From Vinca minor (Eukaryota > Streptophyta > Magnoliopsida > Gentianales > Apocynaceae), in contig JAOCZM010000164.1 of the NCBI GenBank assembly GCA_026122235.1, positions 434,001 to 498,000 of the forward strand: a DNA stretch of 64,000 nucleotides, given 5' to 3'. The notes beneath the pieces are model-generated. The model searched no databases. It was not told where the DNA came from and was given only the letters and a program-made list of their open reading frames with translations. Each line of letters opens with the position of its first letter. Position 1 is the stretch's first letter. Of this stretch, positions 35,231 to 47,400 are shown piece after piece. The translations under genes were made by a program, and so were the position numbers.

Positions 35231-35414
35231 ATATGGAGGAATGAAAGAATTGTATTATTATAATTGGCTACTTACCGATGTCGAAAAATCTTGGTAAGGA
35301 GTCAATAAGATCACGAATTGAATATATATAATTGTAAATCAGAGAGTAGAAACTAGAACATATAAAATTAAAAAAAAATTGCGAATGAACTTGAAGACTA
35401 AAGAGAACAACTCG

Positions 35415-35416
<2 letters not shown>

Positions 35417-35490
<74 letters not shown>
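35417..35490. repeat. (AT)n microsatellite
   Basis: About 74 bp of TA repeats directly abutting a Stowaway MITE. Confidence 0.95.
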
Positions 35491-35491
<1 letters not shown>

Positions 35492-35778
35492 TCCTCCAGA
35501 TCCCCAAAATAATCTATCCACATTTCCTTTTTAATCATCCCCAAATTATTTGTCCACTTTCTAAATAAAGGGCTCATTAATTACAGTTTTTCCAATTCTA
35601 ACCCTTACATTAAATGTTGGAGAGAGAAGGGTATAGAGAGAAGAGGAGGTAGAATTAAATTGGAGTAATATTAAATAGGGTCATATTTGACATTGTACCA
35701 TATTCCACTATAGAATTTGATGAAACCTTAATTCCCGTGTAAAATACAAAGTGGACAGATAATTTGGGACGGAGGGAG
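35491..35778. mobile_element. Stowaway-type MITE
   Basis: Ends CTCCTCCAGATCCCCAAAAT and GGGACGGAGGGAG with TA flanks. The internal AATTATTTGTCCACTTTC / AAGTGGACAGATAATTTG blocks are inverted. Confidence 0.8.
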
Positions 35779-36188
35779 TATAAAGTAAAGAAGAATGATA
35801 ACATATTTCACGTTTTTGGGTTTTTACTTGTAAATAGAGTGGGGTGGTTTGTCCAAAAAGAATGATAACAATATTTAATGCTACTTATAAACATAAAAAA
35901 ACCAAACTAATTAGAATTTTTATTATTCTTCAACAAAATACAAATATACACCACACACATATATAAAACTAACATAAAATTAGGGCCCCCAATTTCTTGG
36001 AGGCTCTATGCAGTCGATCACCTCAAAAACCCTCTTAGCCGCCCCTGAAGTTAAGTTCCGCACGTATAAAAATTACCATCATCTATTGAATTAAAAATTT
36101 GACGACTAAGACTGATTTAAAATGGATATCTATCATGATTTTACGATACATCTTATGTTTTTTTTAAGGACACTTATCATATTTTCTA

Positions 36189-37429
36189 AAGCAAATCACT
36201 CTTTTTAGACCTCAACAATTTATACTTTTCGATTTTTAGACTTAAAGTTTTATTTTATTTAGGCATGGATTTCAACAATTTACGATTAGCTCATTATGGA
36301 TTTTTTTAAAAATTCCGACAATAAAGTCACCTGAAAGCAAAACGGCGAAGTTTTTCCCAAGGGCAAAATTGTCCTTACACATTGGACCACCACTTCCTCC
36401 TCCTCCTCCTCCCCCTCTTCCGCCACCACCACCTCTCTCCCCACCATCACCACCTCCTCCCCCTCCTTCTTTCCCCATCCGCCATCGCCACCATCATCTC
36501 CTCCACCTCCTGCAAACAATTCCTTTATCAATTATCAAAACCCATTTCAAACTTTATAGAATTTTCCAAAGAATCAAACAATTCAATTATCAATTATTAA
36601 AACTCATTTCAAACTTTCTAATTAATGGTTTGTATAGATGGAATTTTTTATTGGAAAAATACCCCTGCTACTGTATATTGCCAAATCCATAAGAAATTCT
36701 AGAGAATAAAAAAAGAAGAGAAATTCGCCCTCATTTCTTCAACAATTTTTGTTGGCAAATGCCAAACTGAATCTCAAAAAGATAAGATTTTTTCTTGAAA
36801 AAATATTAAATTCGAAAATAAAAAAAAGAAGAAAATCATGGTGGAGGAGGAGGGGATTCTATACAAGGTGGTGGTGAAGGGGTGAATAAGTTGGGGGGGG
36901 GGGGGGTGGGGAGTGTACAAAGGGCGGTGGTGGAGGAGAAGGAGTTGGAGGAGGTGGAGGAGATGGTCATGGAAAGATGGAAAGTTGGGGATGCTTTCTC
37001 GGTTGGCGGTGGGTGGTGGTGGATTGATGGATTTTTGGGAAGAAGAAGGAGATGGTGATGGAGGAGGAGGGGAAAGAGGAAGAGGTAGAGCAGATAGTAA
37101 TGGTGGTGAGGGAGGTGGTGGTGATGGTGGAGAAGGGTAAGGATGAGGAGGAGAGGGAGGTGGTGATGGCGGGGGAGGGGGCGATGTGGTGATGGTGGAG
37201 AGGAAGGTGGTGACTGATGGAGGAGATGGAGAGGGAGGTGTAAGGACAATTTTGCCCTTGTGCAAAACGACCACGTTTTGCTTTCAGGTGATTTTTTTAT
37301 CAGAATTTTTAAAAAAATCCATAATGAGCTAATGGTAAATTGTTGAAATCCATACATGAATAAAATAAAACTTTAACTCTAAAAATCGAAAAGTATAAAT
37401 TGTTGAGGTCTAAAAAAAGTGATTTGCTC
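36189..37429. mobile_element. Mutator-like foldback element B (1241 bp)
   Basis: Inverted arms of about 200 bp: AAGCAAATCACTC at 36189 and GTGATTTGCTC ending at 37429, matching through CAACAATTTATACTTTTCG, the CAATTTACGATTAGCTC-like block and GGGCAAAATTGTCCTTACAC. Perfect 9-bp target duplication TATTTTCTA at 36180-36188 and 37430-37438. Inside, a pyrimidine-rich arm (36385-36515) and purine-rich arm (36840-37235) of CCTCCT/GGTGGTGGA-type triplets are roughly inverted. Arm blocks TTTTAGACTTAAA and CAATTTACG are shared with element A. No transposase. Confidence 0.8.
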
Positions 37430-37439
37430 TATTTTCTAA

Positions 37440-39161
37440 GGACGTCTAATTTGAAGCATTCCGCACGTACAAATTTTTTCCTATTCTACATAGAATCTAG
37501 ACGGTGTAAATTGAGAAAACCACAAAATTTACTAAATTTTTTTTTCCGTTTAGGTACCCTATATCCATTGCCAACATCGTAATTACTTCGAATTCGGTCT
37601 CATATTAGTTCAAAATCCACTCATTCATTCTATATATATTTTTTTTTGGTTAAAAAAAGTTTGAGTGAGTTCGACTCCAATCAACATCACGGATCAAAGC
37701 AGACCTACAGATCACCCATTCATTCATTCATTCTATAGTCATTAAGAATTTCTGATTATTCAGTGAGAATTTCAATTATTCCAACTATTTTCACTGTTTA
37801 TTTGTTTGTATTGTTTCACTCTCTTGTCAGGAACGTCACGTCATCCCACACGTGTATTAATGCTTGTGTCTTGTAGCTGACTTAACAGTCCCATTGACCG
37901 TCCTCATCCCACTCTGTTAATAGCATCTTCATCCACGTACGAATTCCATTTATTTTAGAGATAATCACTTTATTTATCACCATTATCCCCAGCTTTTGAA
38001 AAGCAGTTATAACAATTATCTTTTTTGCGTCTAGTAAATAGCAGAGTATAATTTTTTGAGATGTCATTTATACCCAAAATGAGGATTCAGTCGTGCTAGT
38101 AGAAGCAATTAATCGTCTCTACGGTTTCTGGGAGATGAAATCATTCCAGTCGAGGAAGGCGCGGATCGAGCTTTCGCAGGAGTCGCTTTACTCACGCCTC
38201 ACGAATCCTGTCTGTCCAGATTCGTCCTCTTATCATCAGATTCACGCTTTGTTTGGGTATAAATGGCACTAGAAAATTGTATTGGGCTATATATGTGCAC
38301 CAAAAAAAAAGATAAAGGGTATAACTTGCTTTTCAAAGTTAGATAATGGATATAAATAGTGATTATCTCTTTATTTTATTTTAATTAAGTTGTCATAACT
38401 TAATTTCTAATTTTATTATTAATAAGTCAAACACTTAATTATCAAGAAATTATTTAAGTAGCAGACGGAATTATTTTTAAATATATAACACCCGAGTTCT
38501 TTTTTCAAAATAACTTTCTCCTATTTTTCTAAATCCTTTTCTAACAACGTATTTTATATATATATTCATAGCTAAAGATTTTTTTTTGGGTTTTCAATAT
38601 AGTTTTTCTTTATATGCTATTTTTTAAAATAATTTTACTGATAAAAATTCTTATAGCAACTTATATTATATAATTTAACCACAAAGTCATAATCATGGGT
38701 CCATCCGGTGCATGGAGTTTTCATGAGAGCTCCATGAACTCCCATAGAAGCTTGATGCATCTTATATGAAGTGGTCAAAATTATGTTTTTCTAAAGATTT
38801 TGCAATTTAAACTTCTATATATTAGAAAAGCTATAATTTACTAGAATAAATTTGTTTACAAACTAAAATAAAATTCTGAAGTCGCAATAAGTTTTTATTA
38901 ATACTCTTCAAACGAATTGAATAATTATGGCCCCCTTCTCTTCAATATTGAAGGATTTCTTTAGATATTGTGGTCCGTTTCTCATTTATGCATACAAAGT
39001 GTATCCTAGAGGTGCATCTATAAAAGCAAACCAAAAATAAAATTGAAAATGTTGCATATATTAGTTTAAAGTGACACAATATCAAGTTGTGCATGTTAAA
39101 TTTAAAGCAGAAGTGGATTTAAAGAACGAAATACATATGTAATAAATTTTACAAGATTTTG

Positions 39162-39215
<54 letters not shown>
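37440..39215. other. Intergenic DNA, no gene recognised
   Basis: AT-rich DNA with no coding family. A GC-richer stretch (38130-38240) has only short open frames. It ends in an (AT)n tract at 39168-39219. Confidence 0.4.
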
Positions 39216-39219
<4 letters not shown>

Positions 39220-39222
<3 letters not shown>

Positions 39223-41695
39223 CACACTCAATGTAGGAGATGATGACATGACGAGTGTCCCATTTGTAAATGAGACATCAAAGCCACGAACAGAGTTACT
39301 ATGAAAAGAATTTCATTTATGAATCATAATAATCAAAGTGTGCTAGCTGAATAAATACTAAAGGAAATTACCATGTTATTACATAACCAAGGTACATAAT
39401 CTGTTCAGCAAAGAAATACTGAAAGCGGTAAAAATGTTCAGTCTAATTTGATTAGTCTTCACTCATCAAAAGCCCTATCCCAAGTCTCTTCCTCGTAATA
39501 AGGCTCCTCGCCGTACTCATCTGTACAAATTAGCGAATGGATTGAGCTTTGGTACTCAGTATGATCCATATAATCCTTATACACATATAGTATATAAAGC
39601 AAACAAAGACTCGAAATAGTTTTTCTATTTCCCAAAACTCCCCGAAGAAAAAGATACACAACATGACACACTTATACTGTAACCATACTAAAAATACATT
39701 GAGGATACACCGCACGACACGTACAATGCACGCGACACGAATCACGAGAAGAAAAGAAGTTGAAAACCTCACAACATAGCCTCACTGTGACCCTCCGGTC
39801 GACCTACCCCATAGCACGGTCGACCGATGATCATTTGGATTCAACAGACATAACACAGAGTATTCAATCGACCGAAGACACTCCCGGACAAATGGTTTCG
39901 TCCGCAGGTCCGTCTGCGCTTTCGTCCACACGAAGACAATAGGTTATGTTTCTCTGCGGACGATACCTAAGACGATTACTTCGTCCACGACCTGCGAAAT
40001 TCGAAAAACAAGTGCAAAACTTGTAACTCAAACCCAACTTAAAATACATGTTTTAAGACTCAAAATCAAGTACCAAATAAGACTCAAACAAGACAAGCAA
40101 GTGAGAACCAACAATTAAGAAAATAACTACATTCTTCACATCTAAGCACATATACAACTGAATGTACGACAAGTACCATGCTCTGCTCATACGGTACGCA
40201 CGATTACACATGCTTAGACACTACAAGCATAGATATTGCTATGACATAACTTCCCACACTTCGAGCTCAAGTATATATTCATAACTATACGACAATAACT
40301 GTAACAGCCCTAACCTTTAACATAGTTAGGTAGGCTCAAGCATTTAAACACACATGTTCAGTTTCACCCCCTAAACGAACGGGTTCATGCTTTAAGGACT
40401 CATTCAATAATGTATCATTATCCAACACCTTGGACTCCACAAAACCGTTACAGTCCTAATGATTTTCCCTCATCAGGTGAAGGTCCATGAAGTACCACAT
40501 ATATCACGCAATCCCTCGGGATCAACATAACGCACTTCATAGAAGCAGGGACGAAGTTAGGAATTGTATTTTAGGGGGAGAAAAACTGCAGCAGTATACC
40601 GACCTACCTATAAAAACTGCAAAAAAAAATTTGGAAGGGCGAACTTGATAAAAAAAATCTGAACTAGATATACAAATTACTATATCTTGTTGTATTTTTA
40701 AAAATCTCGCCCCCTCACTCTTCCCCAAAATCGTCTCTGAATAGAAGTCACGTTTATATCCTTCGAACGAGTACTTTCATGTAGTGATTCTAGACACGAG
40801 CTCAAAACGGGGCGACGACTCGGTCAACCAAAACCAAATAAGACGACTCGACTCAACCAAATAGTGAAGACTCTTAAAGACTCAATTATGTAAAGCAATA
40901 ACAAATAGCCAAGTAAGCAATCATGTAAGCAAATATCATATTCAACTAGGGAAGCAAGTAATCCAATTCCCTTCACCAATTCACAAATTATCCACAATCA
41001 CAATTTTATAATCCACAATATCCCATATCACAACAATTGTTCCAATAAATAAATCACGATGAAATAAATCAGTTTATGCTTCAATAATTCATAACTAAGG
41101 CATAAGAAACAATGTCTAACATCAATATACAAAAAAAGAGCATGATCCATACCTTCAAACAAGCAAAGAAAGCAAAATAACCAAGAAAATAAGTGCAGAA
41201 ATCCCAGAAAAATAGCCCCCGTTCCTGGTGTGATATCTCCCAACTCTGAAGTCATAATGCAATTCCATTTTCGCTCACTCGAAAGCTTATCTCGCTGCGA
41301 TCGATATTCATATAAGGTGCGTCGAAATCCGACAATAGATGCTCCCTCGATGATCTCTCAAAGCTCTCAGCTTTTCTTTCTCTTCTTCTTCTTCTTCTTC
41401 TCTTTTTTTTTCCTTCTAATTTGATAACTCCCAAAAGTGCAGGAGAAAACCAGTCATAACTCCCTACCCCATTCAATTCTAATTGCTTTTTAGGTCCCTC
41501 ACATCTCACATAAAGTGCACTCATATTCTCCCACAACCCCAAACATCAATTAGGTACATATAACACATAAACATGTTAAGTGACACATAACAATTAAACA
41601 ATTAATTTATGCCAATATTTTATAAAGCATTAAAAACATGTAATGACGTAATTAAAACACATAATCACGTAGTCAAAAGGTTACGGGTATATACA
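39220..41695 (-). mobile_element. Long LTR-like repeat, copy 2 (inverted), with a hAT MITE inside
   Basis: On the minus strand it runs from TGTATATACCCGTAACC (41695) to GAGTGTGACA (39220), colinear with 27736-31713. Matching blocks include ATGTTTTTAATGCTTTATAAA, GAGATGTGAGGGACCTAAA, the GAGCTCGAAGTGTGGGAAGT region and the terminal TTTACAAATGGGACAC-like block. It lacks the 1.85-kb insertion of copy 1 but has a hAT MITE at 40546-40739. No target duplication is clear because the left end abuts (AT)n. Confidence 0.65.
40546..40739. mobile_element. hAT-type MITE (CAGGGACGAAG family), copy 2
   Basis: Ends CAGGGACGAAGTTAGGAATT and AATCGTCTCTG. Flanks CATAGAAG (40538-40545) and AATAGAAG (40740-40747) give an 8-bp duplication with one mismatch. 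The homologous empty site is at 28627-28634. Confidence 0.85.
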
Positions 41696-42436
41696 CACAG
41701 TAGCCTAATGACATGTGTTATGCACGGGAAATAAATGTTAAAACGAAAAGTTAAAATTTTAATTGAAGTTAGGGGAAAATACATACAAATTTGTACGAGT
41801 AACTTTATTTTTTAGTGGAAGTTTGTTCAGTTGTTCTTTTCTTAAACTTGATTTTTAGAGATTAGTGATCATTCCTGATAGTGATGTTGATTTGAGTCTG
41901 ATTGAATTGTATCTCAATATGAGATTTTTTATTTTAATCTCAAATTTAAATCAAATTCTTAACGATTTAAGTTTTTAAAGTTTCACTACCATATTCAATT
42001 CAAAGAGAATTTAAATTTCATTTTGAGTATCAGACTCTATACAAGCATATCCAAATTATTAATTTGGTTACAATATCTTTCAAATGTGTCTTTCAATAGT
42101 TCAATAATGGATTGAGGAATACGGCAGTGGTGGATAATAATAATAATGCATTTTTGTAATCTTTCGGACATTTAGCTGTCAAATATAGAGATCACAAGAA
42201 TTGGAAAACAAAAATACGTATTCATATGGAAGATAAGAGAAACTAGACCCACACCAAATTTTAGGACCCTATCCAAATGTTTTTTTCCTCGCCGGAGATA
42301 GAAAATTCCAAGGTATAGAGCTGTTCTTATTGGACTGACTTTATATCCATCTCACATTAATTGGGGTGAGAGCTGAGATATTCATATGGAAAATGGAATG
42401 TATTTATTCATAATATAATAATTTTGCATTGGATAA

Positions 42437-42574
42437 TTCTGATATGTACCAGGTCCATTGGATCTTATGGTTCAGAAGTAGCCATATCATCATAAAATGA
42501 GGAGAGATATAACTTTATGATGATATTGTCAACTCTGTACCACAAGATACACATAAATATGGTTAATATCAGAA
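42437..42574. mobile_element. TTCTGATATGG-family MITE, copy 2
   Basis: Ends TTCTGATATGTACCAGGTCC and GGTTAATATCAGAA. The core CATCATAAAATGAGGAGAGA matches copies 1 and 3. Confidence 0.65.
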
Positions 42575-43046
42575 TTTTCCTTTTGTATTTAATGGTTTTT
42601 GTGGCCAATAAGAGAAGTGGAACAATCAACAAAAGTTTTCCAAGTGAAAAGAAGTTTAACGACAGTTAAGTAAAGTTTGATAGTTATATTGTCTTTACAA
42701 GAAGTCTGAGCGTGAAGTGGATTGGATTAATCATAAATTGAAAATTGATAGGGATATTGGTTGAGAGCTTGCACAAAAAATAAAAAATAAAAAGAAGAGA
42801 AGTGTAATAATGGGTTGAGATTTTTTTTTTCATTGGAGATTTGAGTTCAAATTATATCTTATTTGGAATTTTCTATTGTATGACATAGTGACTACGATCT
42901 TAAAATTTATTTGCAGGGTGAAATCTAACGTATCTTGCCTAACTCAATACAATTCTCTGAATCAAAAAATAAAAATATAAAAAAATTATCCCTTAATAAA
43001 ACCAAATTTTAAACGTTTTTTATTATTCAAAATAAGTTGTATTATA

Positions 43047-43475
43047 CTCCCTCTATTCCTAAATATAAGACTCTTTAGACAATTTTAAAAAATTAAAAAA
43101 CTTGTCATTTTCACCAAAAGTTTCAATACTACCCCTCTCTCTCTTCTATAGCATAAGAAGCCAATGAGCATTGGTCCAGTGGCCAAGGCTGAAGTCTCAT
43201 GACGTAGAGGTCATGAGTTTGAATCCCCTTCCCACTTCTTGAATCTCCCATTTCTTATAATAGATAGGCCCCCCTCCCAATAAATAAATAATTTTTTTAA
43301 ATTTTTTTTTTATATAGCATAAGAAAAGAAAGGAAAAAATAGGAATGACAAATAAAAGAAATGTCGAGGGTATAATTGGAATAAATTGTTGACAACTAAT
43401 AAAATAGTATTAAACGACAATTAATTTGGATACATATAAATCTCTTAAACGACAATTAAATGGGAATGGAGGGAC
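43047..43475. mobile_element. Stowaway-type MITE interrupted by a SINE
   Basis: Ends CTCCCTCTATTCCTAAATAT and GGGAATGGAGGGAC with TA flanks. Its body matches the uninterrupted copies at 46030-46277 and 57772-58023 in inverted orientation. A SINE occupies 43160-43312. Confidence 0.8.
43160..43312 (+). mobile_element. tRNA-derived SINE (family B) nested in a Stowaway MITE
   Basis: A box ATTGGTCCAGTGGCCAAGG, B box GAGTTTGAATCCCC, then CCCACTTCTTGAATCTCCCA and a decayed A/T-rich tail. The 13-bp target duplication TATAGCATAAGAA lies at 43147-43159 and 43313-43325. Same family as 61167-61305. Confidence 0.85.
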
Positions 43476-43943
43476 TACTTATTAATATTACTTAGAGTTT
43501 TATTTTTAATATTAATTTTTAGCTAATTTTTTATTTTATTTGTGTATTATAATTTTATCTGTTGTCTAATTTTTATTAAGTTGAGTTTCAAAACGAAAAA
43601 AAATGAAATTTCGGTACAAACCGAATCGAACCATATCAAAATAATTTCAGTATTCGAAATTCGATTTTCATAAAATATTACATAACCGAACCAAATATCA
43701 AAATTTTGTTTCATAAATCGAAGCGAATACTGAATGTATATCCAACCCCTAATACCAAAACTAAAAAGAATCTATTTAGTTATTAGTAATAAAAAAAAGA
43801 AAAAAAAATTATAAAGAAAGGACAGTTTCAATATGGGACCAGGGCAGCGGTAGAGGGCTCACAGTCAAACTGCATGATAGCAGTACACGTCGCTCCCTCT
43901 TCCTAAAATTTCTACCAGTGCGGTTAAAATATAAAAAAAATAG

Positions 43944-44050
43944 TTCTGATATGGACACAATTAAAAGTAAAAAAATTGTACAAATTTTTCATATCACTAT
44001 AAAATGAGGAGAGAGACAATTTTTTATTTTTAACTGTGTTCATATTAGAA
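43944..44050. mobile_element. TTCTGATATGG-family MITE, copy 3
   Basis: Ends TTCTGATATGGACACAATT and GTGTTCATATTAGAA, core CACTATAAAATGAGGAGAGA. It lies about 360 bp upstream of the CYP90A start. Confidence 0.65.
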
Positions 44051-44413
44051 CTAGTTTTTTTATATTTTAACTGTGACTGAGAGAAAAAAAAATTTAGGAG
44101 GAGGGGGGCGATGTGGCTGCCTAATAGCTAAATGGATCAAAGCCCTACCAGTGACCCTAGTCCATATCAGAATTTTCCATAAAGAAAACCGGTGAATAAT
44201 GGATGAACCAAAGCCCCCTTTCCTAGATTTGGATAAAGATTTCAAAACCTTGCTAAAAAAATGAGTGTACGGTGTACCCACCCGTGTGCTCTCATTAATG
44301 AGCCCATATCTCTCTCTCAATTTCCTTTAAAAAAAAATCCCACACAAATCCCATTCTACTGTCCCTATATATCACTTGATTTTTCAATAAACTCTCTCAA
44401 ACAAACAAAAGTC

Positions 44414-47400
44414 ATGGCCTCCTCCTCCGACGCTATCTTCATCTTTCTCTATCTTCTCCTCTCACTTATCGCTTTCTTCCTCTTTCGCGCCACCGCCACT
44501 AATTACAACCGTCGTCGGCGCCGCCTTCCTCCGGGAAACCTCGGACTTCCTTTAATTGGAGAATCGCTTCAACTAATCTCCGCTTACAAAACCGAAAATC
44601 CCGAGCCATTTATAGATGACAGAATCGCTAAATTCGGAAGCGTTTTCACGACTCATGTATTTGGTGAAGCCACGATTTTCTCGGCCGACCCGGAGATTAA
44701 CCGGTTGATTTTGTTAAACGAAGGGAAACTTTTCGAGGCGAGTTATCCCGGTTCGATAACCAGCTTGCTCGGAAAACATTCGCTTTCGCTTATGAGAGGG
44801 AGTCTTCATAAGAGAATGCATTTACTCACTATGAGTTTTGCTAATTCTTCCATTATTAAAGATCATTTGTTGTTTGATATTGACCGGCTCGTTAGGCTCA
44901 ATATGGACTCATGGAATGCCCGGGTCCTCCTCATGGATGAAGCCAAGAAGGTAATCTCATCAAAATATTCAATCAAAATTGTACTATTTGTCATAAATTA
45001 AATGTTTATTTTCACAAAATTTCTTTTCTTTTTTTCTTTTAAAAAAGAAAGCAACTGTTGCCTGTTAGCTGAAAAATTCATTTTAGCACCGTTCTTCACA
45101 TGACTTGACGGTAGGACCAGTTCACAAGGATAGTCCTATTATTGAGTAACCTTGTTAGTTTATGCTAGTGCGAGTAACTAAAGGTGAAAACGGAAGATTT
45201 GGTATTGATCTCACATTCACTCACATAAATGTTGTTAACACTGAATTGGTAGTGTAAGCTCTACTTTTACAAATACAGTCGATTAAGACAGTCTCCACTC
45301 TGTTTTTTTAGGAAAATTTTGATATATACCAGGTTCATAAGTACCTCTTAGTTTAAAATTGGCCACGTAATTATTAAATTATTACTCTTCTTATTTTGTA
45401 CTGATGTGGTCAGTTTTACACAACATGATTCAAGTGGACATTTTCCATATCAGAACTATCTATTTTTCACAACCACCGCATTAGTTCTGAATATTTACTT
45501 TCTAATTTATAATTCTTTTCTACTTTAAATAGAATATTAACTTAAAATGGAGTCCACACGAGACAGTTTTGCACCACATGATTCAAGTGGACCTTTTTCA
45601 TATCAGAACTATCTATTTTTCGCAACCACCAAATGGATACCACATGATTCAAGTGGACCTTTTCCATATCAGAACTATCTATTTTTCACAACCACCATAT
45701 TAGTTCTGAATATTTACCTTCTAATTTATAATTCTTTTCTACTTTAAATAGAATATTAACTTAAAATAGAGTCCACATGGGACAATTTTGCACCACATGA
45801 TTCAAGTGGACTTTTTTCACATCAGAACTATCTATTTTTCACAACCACTATATTAGTTTTGAATATTTACCTTCTAATTTATAATTATTTTCTACTTTAA
45901 ATAGAATATTAACTTAAAATGGAGTCCACAGGGGACAATTTTGCACCACATGATTCAAGTTGACCTTTTTCACATCAGAACTATCTATTTTTCACAACCA
46001 TCGCATTAGTTCTGAATATTTACTTTCTACTCCCTTCATTCCCTATTAATTGTCGTTTAGGAGATATCTAGATATCCAAATTAATTGTTGTTTAAGGTTG
46101 TTTTATTAGTTGTCAACAATTTATTCCAATTATACCCTCAACATTTTCCTTTCTTTATGACAAAGAAGTGAGAGAGAGGGAGGGTGGGGGGATAATATTG
46201 GAATTTTAGGTGAAAATGACAACTTCCTTAATTTTCTCAAATTGTCTAAAGAGTCTTATATTTAGGAATGGAGGGAGTAATTTATAATTCTTTAATGGAG
46301 GGAGTAATTTATAATTCTTTTCTACTTTAAATAGAATATTAACTTAAAATGGAGTCCACACGAGACAGTTTTGCACCACATGATTCAAGTGGACTTTTTT
46401 CATATCAGAACTATCTATTTTTCGCAACCACCAAATGGACATTTTTCATATCAGAACTATCTATTTTTCACAACTACCACATGATTCAAGTGGACCTTTT
46501 CCATATCAAAACTATCTATTTTTCACAACCACCATATTAGTTCTGAATATTTACCTTCTAATTTATAATTCTTTTCTACTTTAAATAGAATATTAACTTA
46601 AAATAGAGTCCACATGGGACAGTTTTGCACCACATGATTCAAGTGGATCTTTTTCATATCAGAACTATCTATTTTTTCACAACCACCATATTAGTTCTGA
46701 ATATTTACCTTCTAATTTATAATTCTTTTCTACTTCAAATAAAATATTAACTTAAAATGGAGTCCACAGGGGACAATTTTGCACCAGATAATTTAAGTGG
46801 ACCTTTTCCATATCATAACTATCAATTTTTCACAACCACCATATTAGTTCTGAATATTTACCTTCTAATTTATAATTCTTTTTTATTTTAAATAGAGTAT
46901 TAACTTAAAATGGACCCCACAGGGGACGGGATCACTCGAGTTCCATGGGTTATGTTTGTTCGGTTATAGTTCATCAAAAAAAAAAAAAAAAAAAATTGTT
47001 TGTTCGGTTATAATCTATATCGGTTAGCTCCAAGGACAGGAAGTTAGAGTCTTATAGTTGGGGGGCTTAATCCCTCTATATGAATGCGTACTATTATTAG
47101 ATAAAAAAAAATTGGGATCAAATTTGAATTAAGAAGAGATAATGTCACATTAAATTTTAGTAATAATTTTTTTTTATGCTCTTTTATGATTGTTTGATCT
47201 AAATTAGAGATGGGAAGAAAAAAAAGAAGAAGAAGAAGGAAATTAGTTAGAAATATGAATGGGCAGTGGGTGTCATGACCTCAAATGTGCGGCGGCTATA
47301 AAAAAAAATGGGAGAAGCTTTTCCTTTTTCCTTTTATATGACTTAAGGGAACATGTGCATGTGTGTGAAGTAATTATTCTGTTTGCCTTTTGGAGCATAT

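Larger units (their letters stand above)
34450..36047 (-). mobile_element. Decayed hAT transposon with nested insertions
   Basis: The 5' end is at 36047, where the minus strand begins CAGGGGCGGCTAAGAGGG, a hAT-like terminus. Transposase remnants lie at 34590-34853 and 35075-35230. A hairpin MITE (34854-35074), an (AT)n tract (35417-35490) and a Stowaway MITE (35491-35778) have landed inside. The 3' limit near 34450 is a guess from the GAGGCTCTA block repeated near 36000. Confidence 0.55.
41700..44413. other. Intergenic DNA and CYP90A promoter region with MITEs
   Basis: No gene. Two TTCTGATATGG-family MITEs, a Stowaway MITE with a nested SINE, and part of another MITE end (CCATATCAGAATTTTCC near 44162) lie here. 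A TATA-like CTATATATCAC is at about 44365-44375, some 40-50 bp before the CYP90A start. Confidence 0.5.

Noticed and set aside
35339..35521. Open frame of alternating Tyr-Ile residues
   Set aside because: It is the (AT)n microsatellite.
36272..37357. Long proline/serine/histidine-rich open frames on both strands
   Set aside because: They are translations of GGA/CCT triplet repeats inside foldback element B. Both strands and several frames are open together, which is typical of low-complexity DNA.
44261..44413. Upstream in-frame ATG as the CYP90A start
   Set aside because: The added 51 residues are not hydrophobic and would put the membrane anchor well inside the protein. It also lies upstream of the likely TATA box.
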